A stretch of DNA of 61,935 nucleotides from Agromyces mediolanus. Its GTDB lineage: Bacteria > Actinomycetota > Actinomycetes > Actinomycetales > Microbacteriaceae. The notes beneath the pieces were generated by a model. That model saw only the letters and a list, made by a program, of their open reading frames with translations. It did no database searches and had not been told where the DNA came from. Every line of letters starts with the position of its first letter. The first letter of the stretch is position 1. The position numbers were made by a program, and so were the translations under genes. The stretch spans positions 861,552-923,486 of the forward strand of contig NZ_BMRJ01000001.1 in the NCBI RefSeq assembly GCF_014648575.1, given 5' to 3'. Below are positions 43,156 through 52,270 of this stretch, in pieces.

Positions 43156-44088
43156 ATGAGCCTCGGCGACGCGCTCTTCGGTGCGTTCGCGATGCCGTTC
43201 ATGGGCCGGGCGCTCTTCGTGATGCTCGTGCTCGCCGTGGTCGCTGGCGTGATCGGCGTGCTCGTGAACCTCCGCGGGCTCGAGTTCATCACCGACGGGC
43301 TCACGCACGCGGTGTTCCCCGGGCTCGCGATCGGCCTCGCCCTCGGCGGCACGGCCGGACTCATCCCCGGTGCCGCCGTCGCAGCGCTGGCCGCCGCGCT
43401 CGTGCTCACCTGGCTCGACCGGGCCGGCATCACCTCCGACGCGGCGATCGCGATCGTGCTCACCGCGACCTTCAGCATCGGCGTGATCGTGGTCTCGCGC
43501 AGCGACGACTACGCGGGCGAGCTCGAGGCCCTGCTCTTCGGGCGCGTGCTGACCGTGCCCCCCGAGCAGCTCGTACCGCTCGTCGGCGTCTCGCTGCTCG
43601 CCCTGCTCGCGATCGGGGTGACGATGAAGCAGCAGCTGCTGCGCGCCTTCGACCCCGCCGGCAGCCGCGCGATGGGCGACTCGGCCCTTGCCCTCGACCT
43701 CGTGCTCAACGCCGCCGTCGCGCTCGTCGTGGTCGCGGCCTCGGCCACGATCGGATCGCTCCTCGTGCTCGCGCTGCTCATCGTGCCCGGGGCGGTCGCA
43801 CGGCTCGTCACCGTGCGCCTCTGGTGGCTGTTCCCGATCGCCGCGGCGTTCGCGGCGGTCGCGGCGTGGCTCGGCCTCGCGGCGAACTACGCGATCTCGC
43901 TCGGCGCGGGCGTCGACCTGCCGGCCGGTTCGACGATCGTCGCGGTCTTCGTGCTCGGCTACGGGCTCGTGCTCGCGGTCGCGCTGCTCGCCGGGCGCCT
44001 CGCCCGGCGTGCGCGCCCCGAGCACTCGGCCGGGCCGGCGGCGACGACGACGGCGGCGGCAGCCGCGACGGCGGGGGAGGCGGCCTGA
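43156..44088 (+). CDS. znuB: Zinc ABC transporter permease
   Basis: The 310-residue ZnuB/MntB-like (ABC-3) permease has about eight helices, with LEFITDGLTHAVFPGLAIGL, the DxxxH/GLTHA-type motif of the family, and a Thr/Ala-rich tail. GGGGGAG lies eight bases upstream of ATG 43156. It is the first of two adjacent permease genes. Confidence 0.92.
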   Translation: MSLGDALFGAFAMPFMGRALFVMLVLAVVAGVIGVLVNLRGLEFITDGLTHAVFPGLAIGLALGGTAGLIPGAAVAALAAALVLTWLDRAGITSDAAIAIVLTATFSIGVIVVSRSDDYAGELEALLFGRVLTVPPEQLVPLVGVSLLALLAIGVTMKQQLLRAFDPAGSRAMGDSALALDLVLNAAVALVVVAASATIGSLLVLALLIVPGAVARLVTVRLWWLFPIAAAFAAVAAWLGLAANYAISLGAGVDLPAGSTIVAVFVLGYGLVLAVALLAGRLARRARPEHSAGPAATTTAAAAATAGEAA

Positions 44089-44927
44089 TGGGCTACTTCG
44101 AGCGCGCGCTCCTCGCGGCCGTCGTGATCGGTGCCGGCGCGGGCTTCGTCGGCGCCCTCGTCGTGCTGCGCCGGCGCACCTTCTTCGCGCAGGCGCTCAC
44201 GCACGCCACCTATCCGGGCGCGGTCGCGGCGGCGGCGCTCGGCGTCAGTGTTCCCCTCGGCGCGGCGGTCGCCTCGGTCGCGATCGTCGCGATCATGGCG
44301 GGCATCGCCCGGGTGCGCCGGCAGGGCGCGCAGGTCGCCGCCGGCGTCGTGCTGACCGCCGGATTCGCCGCGGGCGCCCTGCTTCAGGCGAGCCTGCCCG
44401 GCATGCCGGTGCACGCCGAGTCGTTCCTGGTGGGCTCGATCCTGACCGTCACCGACGGCGACATCCTGCTGGCCGCGGTCGTCGCGGTCGCCGCCGTCGT
44501 CCTCGTGGCGGCCTTCGGCACGCGGATCTTCTTCTCGACCTTCGATCCGTCGGGATTCCGGGCGGCCGGCTTCCGGGAGTGGCCCGTCGAGCTCCTGGTG
44601 CTCGCGCTCATCGCCGCCTCCGTGGTCTCCTCGCTGCCCGCGGTCGGGGCCATCCTCGCGATCGCGCTCATCGCCGCACCGGCCGCCGCCGCGCGGTTGG
44701 TCGTGTCGAGCTATCGGGGGGTGCTGCTCGTCGCCCCCGTCATCGGTGCGGCGTCCGGGATCATCGGCGTGCTGGTCTCGCGCGCCTTCGCGATCGCGGC
44801 GGGGCCGTCGATCGCGCTCGCCGCGACGGCGTTCTTCGCCGTCGCCTTGGGCGTTTCCAAGCTTCGACGGCTACCGTGGAGGGAGCAGATCCCGGTCGAG
44901 ACGGCAGAGGACGCACGCATCGCATGA
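44088..44927 (+). CDS. znuB: Zinc ABC transporter permease, second subunit
   Basis: The 279-residue ABC-3 permease has FFAQALTHATYPGAVAAAAL, the same family motif, and about eight helices. It starts at ATG 44088 in TGATG, overlapping the first permease stop. The two subunits are probably a heterodimer; they are clearly diverged. Confidence 0.92.
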   Translation: MGYFERALLAAVVIGAGAGFVGALVVLRRRTFFAQALTHATYPGAVAAAALGVSVPLGAAVASVAIVAIMAGIARVRRQGAQVAAGVVLTAGFAAGALLQASLPGMPVHAESFLVGSILTVTDGDILLAAVVAVAAVVLVAAFGTRIFFSTFDPSGFRAAGFREWPVELLVLALIAASVVSSLPAVGAILAIALIAAPAAAARLVVSSYRGVLLVAPVIGAASGIIGVLVSRAFAIAAGPSIALAATAFFAVALGVSKLRRLPWREQIPVETAEDARIA

Positions 44928-45322
44928 AACGCAACACCTGGCAGCGCGAGGCCGTTCGCGAGGCCCTCGACGACACCGAGGGCTTCATCAGCGCACAGGC
45001 CCTGCACTCGGCGCTGCACGCCAACGGGTCGCCGATCGGATTGGCGACCGTGTACCGGGCGCTCGGCGACCTCGCCTCGAGCGGCGAGGCCGACTCCCTG
45101 CAGTCCCCGGAGGGCGAGGCGCTCTACCGCGCGTGCTCGACGACGGGGCATCACCACCACCTGATCTGCCGCAACTGCGGGCTCACGGTCGAGATCGCGG
45201 CCGACGAGGTCGAGGCCTGGGCCAAGGGCGTCGCCGCCGAGCACGGCTTCACCCAGGCCGCCCACGTGGTCGACGTCTTCGGCCTCTGCGCGAACTGCAC
45301 CAAGCTCGCCGCCGCCGGCTGA
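44924..45322 (+). CDS. zur: Zur/Fur family zinc uptake regulator
   Basis: The 132-residue regulator has the winged helix RNTWQREAVREALDDTEGF followed by ISAQALHSALHANGSPIGLATVYRALG-type sequence, the His cluster GHHHHLICRNCGL and the two CxxC zinc sites (CRNC and CANC). It is the last gene of the operon it controls via the Zur box at 41200. ATG 44924 overlaps the znuB stop. Confidence 0.92.
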   Translation: MKRNTWQREAVREALDDTEGFISAQALHSALHANGSPIGLATVYRALGDLASSGEADSLQSPEGEALYRACSTTGHHHHLICRNCGLTVEIAADEVEAWAKGVAAEHGFTQAAHVVDVFGLCANCTKLAAAG

Positions 45323-45367
45323 GCGGCCGGAGAAGCCCAGATCAGAGGATATTTCCAACCGTTCGGT

Positions 45368-45397
45368 TTGAGTTCTGCTCCCGAAGGTGGATAGCGT
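45368..45397 (+). promoter_or_regulatory. Promoter upstream of the glycine-betaine operon
   Basis: TTGAGT (45368-45373), 18 bases, TAGCGT (45392-45397). An imperfect dyad AACCG-TT-CGGTT lies just before it at 45357-45368. Together they are placed to drive the leader ORF and proVWX. Confidence 0.5.
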
Positions 45398-45475
45398 GGA
45401 CGAGGTCCTCGTGACCGTTTGAACCCAGTCCGCGGCCCCGCGGCACCGTGGTGCCAGGGGACGTATGGTGGGGGC

Positions 45476-45577
45476 GTGGTGCCCGGTCCCGATGGCCGGT
45501 CGCGCTGGATCCCCGGATCGCTGGACCGCGTATCGCGCTCCGCTCCCGGATCCCGGATCGCCCTGACCCGGCCGTGA
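45476..45577 (+). CDS. Possible leader peptide, 33 residues
   Basis: This short reading frame starts at GTG 45476, six bases after TATGGT (45464-45469) and without SD. It encodes about 33 basic residues (MVPGPDGRSRWIPGSLDRVS and so on) and stops at TGA 45575-45577, 55 bases before proV. GGATC words recur inside it. It may be a leader peptide, or a spurious frame in a long 5' UTR. Confidence 0.35.
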   Translation: MVPGPDGRSRWIPGSLDRVSRSAPGSRIALTRP

Positions 45578-45632
45578 CTCGTGCGCGTCAGCACACAGCA
45601 CCCTCCGCCGGCGCGCCAGGAGCACCCCGTCT

Positions 45633-47123
45633 ATGCCCGTGCGCCCGCAGCAGCCCGACTCCAGCACCCGACCCGACCCGACCACCGAGCTCCAGACTCC
45701 CGGGCTCGAACCGCACCCGGACCCGCTCGCGCTCCGCCCCGTCGCCGCCGAGACGCCCGCCATCGAGGTCGCCGGCCTCACCAAGTTCTTCGGCCGCCGC
45801 CCCGGCGAGGCCCTCGAGCGCTTGCGCCGCGGCGCGAGCCGCGAGGAGCTCGCCGGACTCGGTACCGCCGCCGTCATCGACGCCGACTTCCAGGTCGCGC
45901 AGGGCGAGATCTTCGTCGTCATGGGCCTCTCCGGCTCCGGCAAGTCGACGCTCATCCGGATGCTGAACGGCCTGCTTCCCGCGACCGCCGGCACCGTCTC
46001 GGTGATGGGGGAGCGGATCACCGGCATCGCGCCGAAGCGCCTCCGCGAGGTGCGCCGCCGGCACGTGTCGATGGTGTTCCAGCACTTCGCCCTGCTGCCG
46101 CACCGGAACGTGCGCGACAACGCCGCCTACGGGCTCGAGATCCAGGGCGTCGCGCCGGCGGAGCGCCGGGAGCGCGCCGAACGGATCCTCGAGCGCGTCG
46201 GCCTGGGCGGCTGGGGCGACAAGCTCCCGTCCGAGCTCTCCGGCGGCATGCAGCAGCGCGTCGGGCTCGCCCGCGCGCTCGCCGCGGACACCGACATCCT
46301 GCTGATGGACGAGGCGTTCAGCGCGCTCGACCCGCTCATCCGCCGCGAGATGCAGGAGCAGCTCATCGAGCTGCAGCAGGAGCTCGGCAAGACGATCGTC
46401 TTCATCACGCACGATCTCAACGAGGCGATGTTCCTCGGCGACCGCATCGCGGTCATGCGCGACGGCCGCATCGTGCAGCTCGGCACGGCCGAGGAGATCC
46501 TCACCGATCCCGCCGACGACTACGTCGCCCAGTTCGTGCAGGACGTCGACCGGGCGCGCGTGCTCACCGCCGCGAACGTGATGGAGCCGCCGCGCGCGGT
46601 CGTCTCCGCCTCGGCCGGCCCGCGCGGCGCCCTGCGCACCATGCGCGACCTGCAGACCTCGATGGCCTTCGTCGTCACCGGCGGACGCCGGCTGCGCGGC
46701 GTCATCCGCGACCGCGACGCGCTCCGGCTCGTGCAGCGCGGCGACCGCTCGCTCGAGAGCGCGATCCGCGACGACCACCCGGTCGTGCACCCCGACGAGC
46801 ACCTCAGCGAACTCCTCGAGACCTCGGTCGAGAGCCCGCTGCCGCTCGCCGTGGTCGACGACGCCGGGCGCCTGCTCGGCGCCGTCCCGCGCGTCACCCT
46901 GCTCGCCGCGCTCGGCAACGTCCCAGCCGTGACCGGCGAGCTCGAGATCGTCGAGCCGCCCGCGACCGTCCCGGTCGACGTCGTGACCGCGACGCTCCGC
47001 GAGACCGCGGCCGCGGCGCACGAGGACGTCGAGCCGCGCGCGAGCGAGGCGGAGCCCGCCGAGGATGCCGCGCCGGAGCTCGCCCGGCCGGTGGCCGCCG
47101 CGACGGAGGGGGGTGCCCGATGA
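45633..47123 (+). CDS. proV: Glycine betaine/proline ABC transporter ATPase with CBS domains
   Basis: The 496-residue ATPase has GLSGSGKSTLIRMLNGLL (Walker A), QHFALLPHRNV (Q-loop), ELSGGMQQRVGLARALA (signature), LLMDEAFSALDP (Walker B) and FITHDLNEA, the ProV/OpuAA variety. The C-terminal 180 residues hold two CBS modules, which in OpuA sense ionic strength. The first 50 residues are an extra Pro-rich extension. AGGAG lies ten bases upstream of ATG 45633. Confidence 0.93.
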   Translation: MPVRPQQPDSSTRPDPTTELQTPGLEPHPDPLALRPVAAETPAIEVAGLTKFFGRRPGEALERLRRGASREELAGLGTAAVIDADFQVAQGEIFVVMGLSGSGKSTLIRMLNGLLPATAGTVSVMGERITGIAPKRLREVRRRHVSMVFQHFALLPHRNVRDNAAYGLEIQGVAPAERRERAERILERVGLGGWGDKLPSELSGGMQQRVGLARALAADTDILLMDEAFSALDPLIRREMQEQLIELQQELGKTIVFITHDLNEAMFLGDRIAVMRDGRIVQLGTAEEILTDPADDYVAQFVQDVDRARVLTAANVMEPPRAVVSASAGPRGALRTMRDLQTSMAFVVTGGRRLRGVIRDRDALRLVQRGDRSLESAIRDDHPVVHPDEHLSELLETSVESPLPLAVVDDAGRLLGAVPRVTLLAALGNVPAVTGELEIVEPPATVPVDVVTATLRETAAAAHEDVEPRASEAEPAEDAAPELARPVAAATEGGAR

Positions 47124-48076
47124 ACGGCTTCCGCCTGCCCCTCGGCGAGTGGATCGAAGCGATCTTCCGCACCATCACCGACGTCGCCGGAGGCTTCTTC
47201 TCCGCGCTGCGCACGATCTTCCTCGGCGCCTACGACGCGGTGGACTGGCTCTTCTCGGCGCCCCCGTTCTGGGCCGTGATCGTCGCGATCGCGGCGCTCG
47301 CCTGGTGGGCGCGCGGCTGGAAGCTCGGGGTCGGCACGGCCCTCGGCCTCCTGGTCATCCTCGGCGTCGACCAGTGGGACAACGCCATGGACTCGCTCGC
47401 TCTCGTGCTCGTCGCGAGCGCCATCGCGATCGCGGTCGCGGTGCCGCTCGGCATCCTGGCGGCCCGGAACGACGTCGCGTCCCGCATCATCCGGCCGATC
47501 CTCGACTTCATGCAGACGATGCCGGCGATGGTCTACCTCATCCCCGCGCTCGTGCTGTTCCGCGTCGGCGTCGTGCCCGGCATCGTCGCGACGATCGTGT
47601 TCGCGATGGCCCCCGGCGTGCGGCTCACCGAGCTCGGCATCCGCGGCGTCGACCGCGAGGTGGTCGAGGCGGGGCAGGCCTTCGGCTCCTCCTCGGGCCG
47701 CATCCTGCGGCAGATCCAGCTGCCGCTCGCGATGCCGTCGATCATGGCCGGCGTGAACCAGGTCATCATGCTCTCGCTGTCGATGGTCGTCATCGCCGGC
47801 ATGGTCGGCGCGGGCGGTCTCGGTGGCCAGGTCGTCGCGAGCCTCACCCGGCTCGACGTCGGCCTCGGTTTCGAGGCCGGGCTCTCCGTCGTCATCCTCG
47901 CAGTCATCCTGGACCGCATCACCGGTGCCTTCGGCGGCGGCTTCCGCGGCAGGGCCGGCAAGGCCAAGCCGGGCACGGCCAAGGCGACGGCGAAGGCCCA
48001 GGCGGCCACGCCGCAGACCCCCGCCGAGCCCGACTCTGAGCCGCAGCCGCCGCGCGTGCCCGCCGCGACCGCCTGA
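47120..48076 (+). CDS. proW: Glycine betaine/proline ABC transporter permease
   Basis: The 318-residue permease has the ProW/OpuAB pattern PILDFMQTMPAMVYLIPALV, TELGIRGVDREVVEAGQAFG (EAA-like loop) and QVIMLSLSMVVIAGMVGAGG. The last 45 residues are a Lys/Ala/Pro-rich cytoplasmic tail. ATG 47120 overlaps the proV stop. Confidence 0.93.
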   Translation: MNGFRLPLGEWIEAIFRTITDVAGGFFSALRTIFLGAYDAVDWLFSAPPFWAVIVAIAALAWWARGWKLGVGTALGLLVILGVDQWDNAMDSLALVLVASAIAIAVAVPLGILAARNDVASRIIRPILDFMQTMPAMVYLIPALVLFRVGVVPGIVATIVFAMAPGVRLTELGIRGVDREVVEAGQAFGSSSGRILRQIQLPLAMPSIMAGVNQVIMLSLSMVVIAGMVGAGGLGGQVVASLTRLDVGLGFEAGLSVVILAVILDRITGAFGGGFRGRAGKAKPGTAKATAKAQAATPQTPAEPDSEPQPPRVPAATA

Positions 48077-48093
48077 GCGGCGCCCCGACTCGC

Positions 48094-48107
48094 GGGCGCC
48101 GGCGCCC
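48094..48107 (+). promoter_or_regulatory. 14-bp all-GC palindrome between proW and proX
   Basis: GGGCGCCGGCGCCC is its own reverse complement. It sits in the 121-base gap before proX, a place where ABC operons often have an mRNA-stability or attenuation element. Confidence 0.4.
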
Positions 48108-48197
48108 GACCGCCGGCGCCCGTCGATCCCGCGCGGCGCCCCCGCGCGGAACATCCCCAACACCCGCGACACAGCACGCGGGAGGAAAGGAAGCACC

Positions 48198-49088
48198 ATG
48201 AAGAAGCGACACCTCACCTCGGCCCTCGCCATCGGCGCGGCCGCGACGATCGCCCTGGCCGGCTGCGCGGGCGACGGCGGGGGCGGCGGCGACGCCGCCT
48301 CCGACAAGCAGCTCACGATCGCCGTGTTCAACGGCTGGGACGAGGGCATCGCCGCCTCCGAGCTCTGGAAGGCGGTGCTGACCGAGCAGGGCTACGACGT
48401 CACGCTCGAGTACGCCGACGTCGCGCCGGTCTTCTCCGGCCTCTCCACCGGCGACTACGACCTCACCCTCGACGTGTGGCTGCCGCAGACGCACGCGAGC
48501 TACCTCGAGCAGTTCGGGGCCGACATCACCGACCTCGGCGCCTGGAACGAGGAGGCCTCGCTCACGGTCGCGGTCAACGAGGACGCCCCGATCGACTCGC
48601 TCGCCGACCTCGCGAAGCACGCCGACGAGTTCGACAACCGCATCGTCGGCATCGAGCCGGGCGCGGGCCTCACCGAGGCGGTGCAGAACGAGACGATCCC
48701 GACGTACGGCCTCGACGGCATGGAGTTCGTCACCTCCTCGACGCCGGCCATGCTCTCCGAGTTGACCGCGGCGACCGACGCCGGCGAGAACATCGTCGTC
48801 ACGCTGTGGCGCCCGCACTGGGCCTACGACGCCTTCCCCCTGAAGGACCTGAAGGACCCCGAGGGCACACTCGGCACCGCCGAGGGCATCCACGCCTTCG
48901 GCAGCGGCAGCTTCGCCGACGACCACCCCGAGGTCGCGGAGTGGCTGTCCAACTTCGAGATGGACAGCGAGCTGCTCTACTCGCTCGAGAACGCCATGTT
49001 CAACGAGCACACGGGTGACGACTACGAGCAGGTCGTCGCCGACTGGATCGCCGACAACCGGGAGTGGGTCGACGGCCTGACGAAGTAG
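48198..49088 (+). CDS. proX: Glycine betaine/proline-binding lipoprotein
   Basis: The 296-residue receptor has a signal peptide with lipobox LAGC and the ProX/OpuAC fold: NGWDEGIAASELWKAVL, DLTLDVWLPQTHASYLEQF, VGIEPGAGLTEAVQNE and VVTLWRPHWAYDAF, with the Trp/His residues of the aromatic box. ATG 48198 follows GGAAAGGAAG. A strong terminator follows. Confidence 0.93.
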   Translation: MKKRHLTSALAIGAAATIALAGCAGDGGGGGDAASDKQLTIAVFNGWDEGIAASELWKAVLTEQGYDVTLEYADVAPVFSGLSTGDYDLTLDVWLPQTHASYLEQFGADITDLGAWNEEASLTVAVNEDAPIDSLADLAKHADEFDNRIVGIEPGAGLTEAVQNETIPTYGLDGMEFVTSSTPAMLSELTAATDAGENIVVTLWRPHWAYDAFPLKDLKDPEGTLGTAEGIHAFGSGSFADDHPEVAEWLSNFEMDSELLYSLENAMFNEHTGDDYEQVVADWIADNREWVDGLTK

Positions 49089-49121
49089 CACCACGCGCGC
49101 ACCGAGGGTGCGCCGCCGACG

Positions 49122-49156
49122 CGGATGCCGCGGGCCGCACCGGCCCGCGGCATCCG
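49122..49156 (+). terminator. Terminator of the proVWX operon
   Basis: CGGATGCCGCGGGCC (49122-49136) pairs perfectly with GGCCCGCGGCATCCG (49142-49156) over a 5-base loop, 34 bases after the proX stop. It carries GGATGCC and GGCATCC in inverted orientation. TCGTCTTCC follows. Confidence 0.85.
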
Positions 49157-49199
49157 TCGTCTTCCGGCGAACCCTGGACGCCGCCCGCGATCTTCCGTA

Positions 49200-49216
49200 G
49201 CATCCGACTCGGATGC
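49200..49216. promoter_or_regulatory. Small dyad overlapping a possible -10 upstream of gadB
   Basis: GCATCCG-ACT-CGGATGC is a 7-bp inverted repeat (49200-49216). It overlaps TAGCAT (49198-49203), a possible -10. A second near-palindrome CCGGCACC...GGTGCCGG follows at 49259-49281. Acid or growth-phase control is a guess. Confidence 0.4.
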
Positions 49217-49302
49217 AGGTTCGGGGGGACCCATCCGTCGCCGCCCGCGGCATCCGCGCCGGCACCGAGCTCCGGTGCCGGATCTCGATGCTGGGGGGCC
49301 AC

Positions 49303-50676
49303 ATGTCCGAACGACTCGACTCCGATGAGACGCCGAACTTCTCGAGGCCGGGGGAGGCGACGGTCGCGGCGCGGCACCGCATCCCGCAGGCCGAGTCCCT
49401 GCCCGATACGGCGTACCAGATCGTGCACGACGAGATCATGCTCGACGGGAACTCGCGGCTGAACCTCGCCACCTTCGTGGGCACGTGGATGGACGACGAG
49501 GCCAAGAAGCTGTACGAGGACTCGTTCGACAAGAACATGATCGACAAGGACGAGTACCCGCAGACCGCGGCGATCGAGGACAACTGCTGGCGGATGCTCG
49601 CGAACCTCTGGAACGCGCCGGACGCGAGCACCGCGATCGGCACCTCGACGATCGGCTCCTCGGAGGCGTGCATGCTCGGCGGCCTGGCGTTCAAGCGCCG
49701 CTGGCAGCAGGCCCGCCGTGCGGCGGGCAAGGACACGAGCTCGCCGAACCTCGTGATGTCGAGCGCGGTGCAGGTGTGCTGGGAGAAGTTCTGCAACTAC
49801 TTCGACGTCGAGCCGCGCTTCGTGCCGATCTCCGAGGAGCACAAGACGCTCGACGGCCACGGCCTCGAGCAGTACGTCGACGAGAACACCATCGGCGTGG
49901 TGGCGATCATGGGCGTCACCTACACCGGCATGTACGAACCCGTCGACGAGATCTCGAAGGCGCTCGACGCCATCCAGGCGAAGACGGGCCTCGACATCCC
50001 GATCCACGTCGACGGGGCCTCCGGCGCGATGATCGCGCCGTTCCTGCAGCCCGACACGGTGTGGGACTTCCGCCTGGAGCGGGTGCACTCGATCAGCACC
50101 TCCGGGCACAAGTACGGGCTGGTGTACCCGGGCCTCGGCTGGGTGGTCTGGCGCGAGGCGCAGTGGCTGCCGGACGACCTCGTGTTCAAGGTGAGCTACC
50201 TCGGCGGCGAGATGCCGACGTTCGCGCTGAACTTCTCCCGGCCGGGCGCGCAGGTGCTGCTGCAGTACTACGCGTTCCTGCGGCTCGGCATCGACGGCTA
50301 CACCGCGGTGCAGCAGGCCTCGCAGGATGTCGCGAAGTACCTCTCGGCGGGCATCGCGAAGATCGGCGCGTTCGAGCTGTGGAACGACGGCAGCGACATC
50401 CCCGTCTTCGCGTGGCGGCTGAAGGCCGGGCACACGAAGAACTGGAACCTGTACCACCTGCAGGACCGGCTCAGGATGAAGGGATGGCTCGTCCCCGCCT
50501 ATCCCATGCCGGACGACCTCGCCGACCTCACCGTGCAGCGCATCGTCGTGCGCAACGGGCTCAGCATGGACCTCGCCGAGGACCTGCTCGAGGCGATCCA
50601 GACCGAGACCGCGTACCTCGACGCCCTCGAATCGCCGATGCCGGTCGAGGGCCAGCACCCCGGGTTCCACCACTAG
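49303..50676 (+). CDS. gadB: Glutamate decarboxylase
   Basis: The 457-residue PLP enzyme converts glutamate to GABA, consuming a proton. It has the expected order: RLNLATFVGTWMD near the N-terminus, IGSSEACMLGGLAFKRRW, IHVDGASGAMIAPF and PLP-lysine K270 in STSGHKYGLVYPG. ATG 49303 follows GGGGGG; ATG 49288 is an alternative. It lies nine bases before the antiporter gene, forming the acid-resistance pair. Confidence 0.95.
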   Translation: MSERLDSDETPNFSRPGEATVAARHRIPQAESLPDTAYQIVHDEIMLDGNSRLNLATFVGTWMDDEAKKLYEDSFDKNMIDKDEYPQTAAIEDNCWRMLANLWNAPDASTAIGTSTIGSSEACMLGGLAFKRRWQQARRAAGKDTSSPNLVMSSAVQVCWEKFCNYFDVEPRFVPISEEHKTLDGHGLEQYVDENTIGVVAIMGVTYTGMYEPVDEISKALDAIQAKTGLDIPIHVDGASGAMIAPFLQPDTVWDFRLERVHSISTSGHKYGLVYPGLGWVVWREAQWLPDDLVFKVSYLGGEMPTFALNFSRPGAQVLLQYYAFLRLGIDGYTAVQQASQDVAKYLSAGIAKIGAFELWNDGSDIPVFAWRLKAGHTKNWNLYHLQDRLRMKGWLVPAYPMPDDLADLTVQRIVVRNGLSMDLAEDLLEAIQTETAYLDALESPMPVEGQHPGFHH

Positions 50677-50685
50677 GGGTGCGAG

Positions 50686-52188
50686 ATGGCTCAGCACCGC
50701 ACCGAGGCCGCGCGCACCTCGAACCATCCGCTCGCGCCGCACAACCCGGCGACCGCCTTCCTCGGCGTCGGCCAGCTGGCCCTGCTCACCCTCGTCGTCG
50801 TCGCGAGCCTGCGCTCGCTGCCGGCGATGGCGGTGTTCGGGCTCGGCAGCATCACCCTGTACCTGATCCCGGCGATCTTCTTCCTGATCCCGACGGCGCT
50901 CGTCGCCGCCGAGCTCGCGACCGGGTGGAAGGGCGGCGTCTACATCTGGGTGCGCGAGGCGCTCGGCAACCGCTGGGGCTTCACGGCGGTCTGGCTGCAG
51001 TGGATCCAGAACGTCGTCTGGTACCCGACGCAGCTGTCGTTCATCGCGGCAGCGCTCGCCTTCGTGTTCTTCGACCCCTCGCTGTCGAACTCCGGCTTCT
51101 TCACCGCGGTGGTGATCCTGGTGCTCTACTGGGGGTCGACGTTCATCACGCTGCGCGGCGGCAACCTCTTCGCGAAGCTCGGCTCCTGGGGCGGCATCCT
51201 CGGCACCCTGCTGCCCGCGGCGCTGCTGATCGTGTTCGGCGCGATCTGGGTGTTCAGCGGCGAGAAGAGCCAGGTGCCGCTCGAGGCATCCGCCATCATC
51301 CCGCCGTTCACCGGCCTCGCCTCGATCGTGCTGATCGTGTCGAACGTGCTCGCCTACGCGGGCATGGAGGTCAACGCGGTGCACGTGAACCAGATGAAGG
51401 ACCCGGGCCGCGGATACCCGCGCTCGGTGCTGCTCGCCTCGGTGCTGATCCTCGCCGTGTTCATCCTGCCGACGCTCGCGATCTCGGTCGCGGTGCCGCA
51501 GAAGGAGCTCGGCCTCACGAACGGGATCATGCTCGCCTTCGGCGAGTACTTCCAGCACTGGGGGATGGGGGAGTGGGCCACCGCGATCGTGTCGGCGCTG
51601 ATCGCGGCGGGCGCGCTCGCCTCGGTCATCACCTGGGTCGCCGGGCCGTCGAAGGGCGTGCTCGCCGCCGCCGAGACGGGGCTGCTGCCGCCGCTGCTGC
51701 AGAAGCGCAACACGGAGGGCGTGCAGTCCGGCATCCTCATGCTGCAGGGCACGATCGTGACCGTGCTCGCGGCGATCTTCATCATCGTGCCCGACGTGAG
51801 TTCGGCGTTCGTCGCGCTCATCGACATGGCCGCGGCGCTCTACCTGATCATGTACATGATGATGTTCGCCTCCGCGATCGTGCTGCGGCGCACGCAGCCG
51901 AACGTGAAGCGGGCGTACCGCGTGCCGGCGCTCGACTTCGTCGCCGGGGTCGGCTTCCTCGCCTGCCTCGCGGCGTTCCTGCTGGCGTTCATCCCGCCCG
52001 ACGGGTTCAGCGCGTTCTCGCCCGCCGCGTACCCGTGGATCGTCGGCGTCGTCATCGTCGTGCTCGGCGTGCCGCCGCTCATCTTCTACGCCGTCAGACG
52101 GCCCAGCTGGGACCGGCGCAGCGAGGCCGACAAGCAGAAGCACGGCACGCACGAGGAGGATGCCGCACCGCCGCCGGCATCCGCCTGA
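50686..52188 (+). CDS. gadC: Glutamate/GABA antiporter
   Basis: The 500-residue APC-family transporter has twelve helices and the GadC landmarks FLIPTALVAAELATGWKGGV followed by YIWVREALGNRWGF, LQWIQNVVWYPTQLSF and VSNVLAYAGMEVNAVHVNQM. It exchanges extracellular glutamate for GABA. The C-terminal region (SWDRRSEADKQKHGTH on) has charged residues like the pH-sensitive plug of GadC. It follows gadB directly. Confidence 0.92.
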   Translation: MAQHRTEAARTSNHPLAPHNPATAFLGVGQLALLTLVVVASLRSLPAMAVFGLGSITLYLIPAIFFLIPTALVAAELATGWKGGVYIWVREALGNRWGFTAVWLQWIQNVVWYPTQLSFIAAALAFVFFDPSLSNSGFFTAVVILVLYWGSTFITLRGGNLFAKLGSWGGILGTLLPAALLIVFGAIWVFSGEKSQVPLEASAIIPPFTGLASIVLIVSNVLAYAGMEVNAVHVNQMKDPGRGYPRSVLLASVLILAVFILPTLAISVAVPQKELGLTNGIMLAFGEYFQHWGMGEWATAIVSALIAAGALASVITWVAGPSKGVLAAAETGLLPPLLQKRNTEGVQSGILMLQGTIVTVLAAIFIIVPDVSSAFVALIDMAAALYLIMYMMMFASAIVLRRTQPNVKRAYRVPALDFVAGVGFLACLAAFLLAFIPPDGFSAFSPAAYPWIVGVVIVVLGVPPLIFYAVRRPSWDRRSEADKQKHGTHEEDAAPPPASA

Positions 52189-52270
52189 TCGTCCCGCTCG
52201 GCGAGGGGGTGCCGCGCCTGGCATCCCCTCGCGGCGTCCGTGCTTGCGAGCGGGGCTCGCGGCTGAGAGG

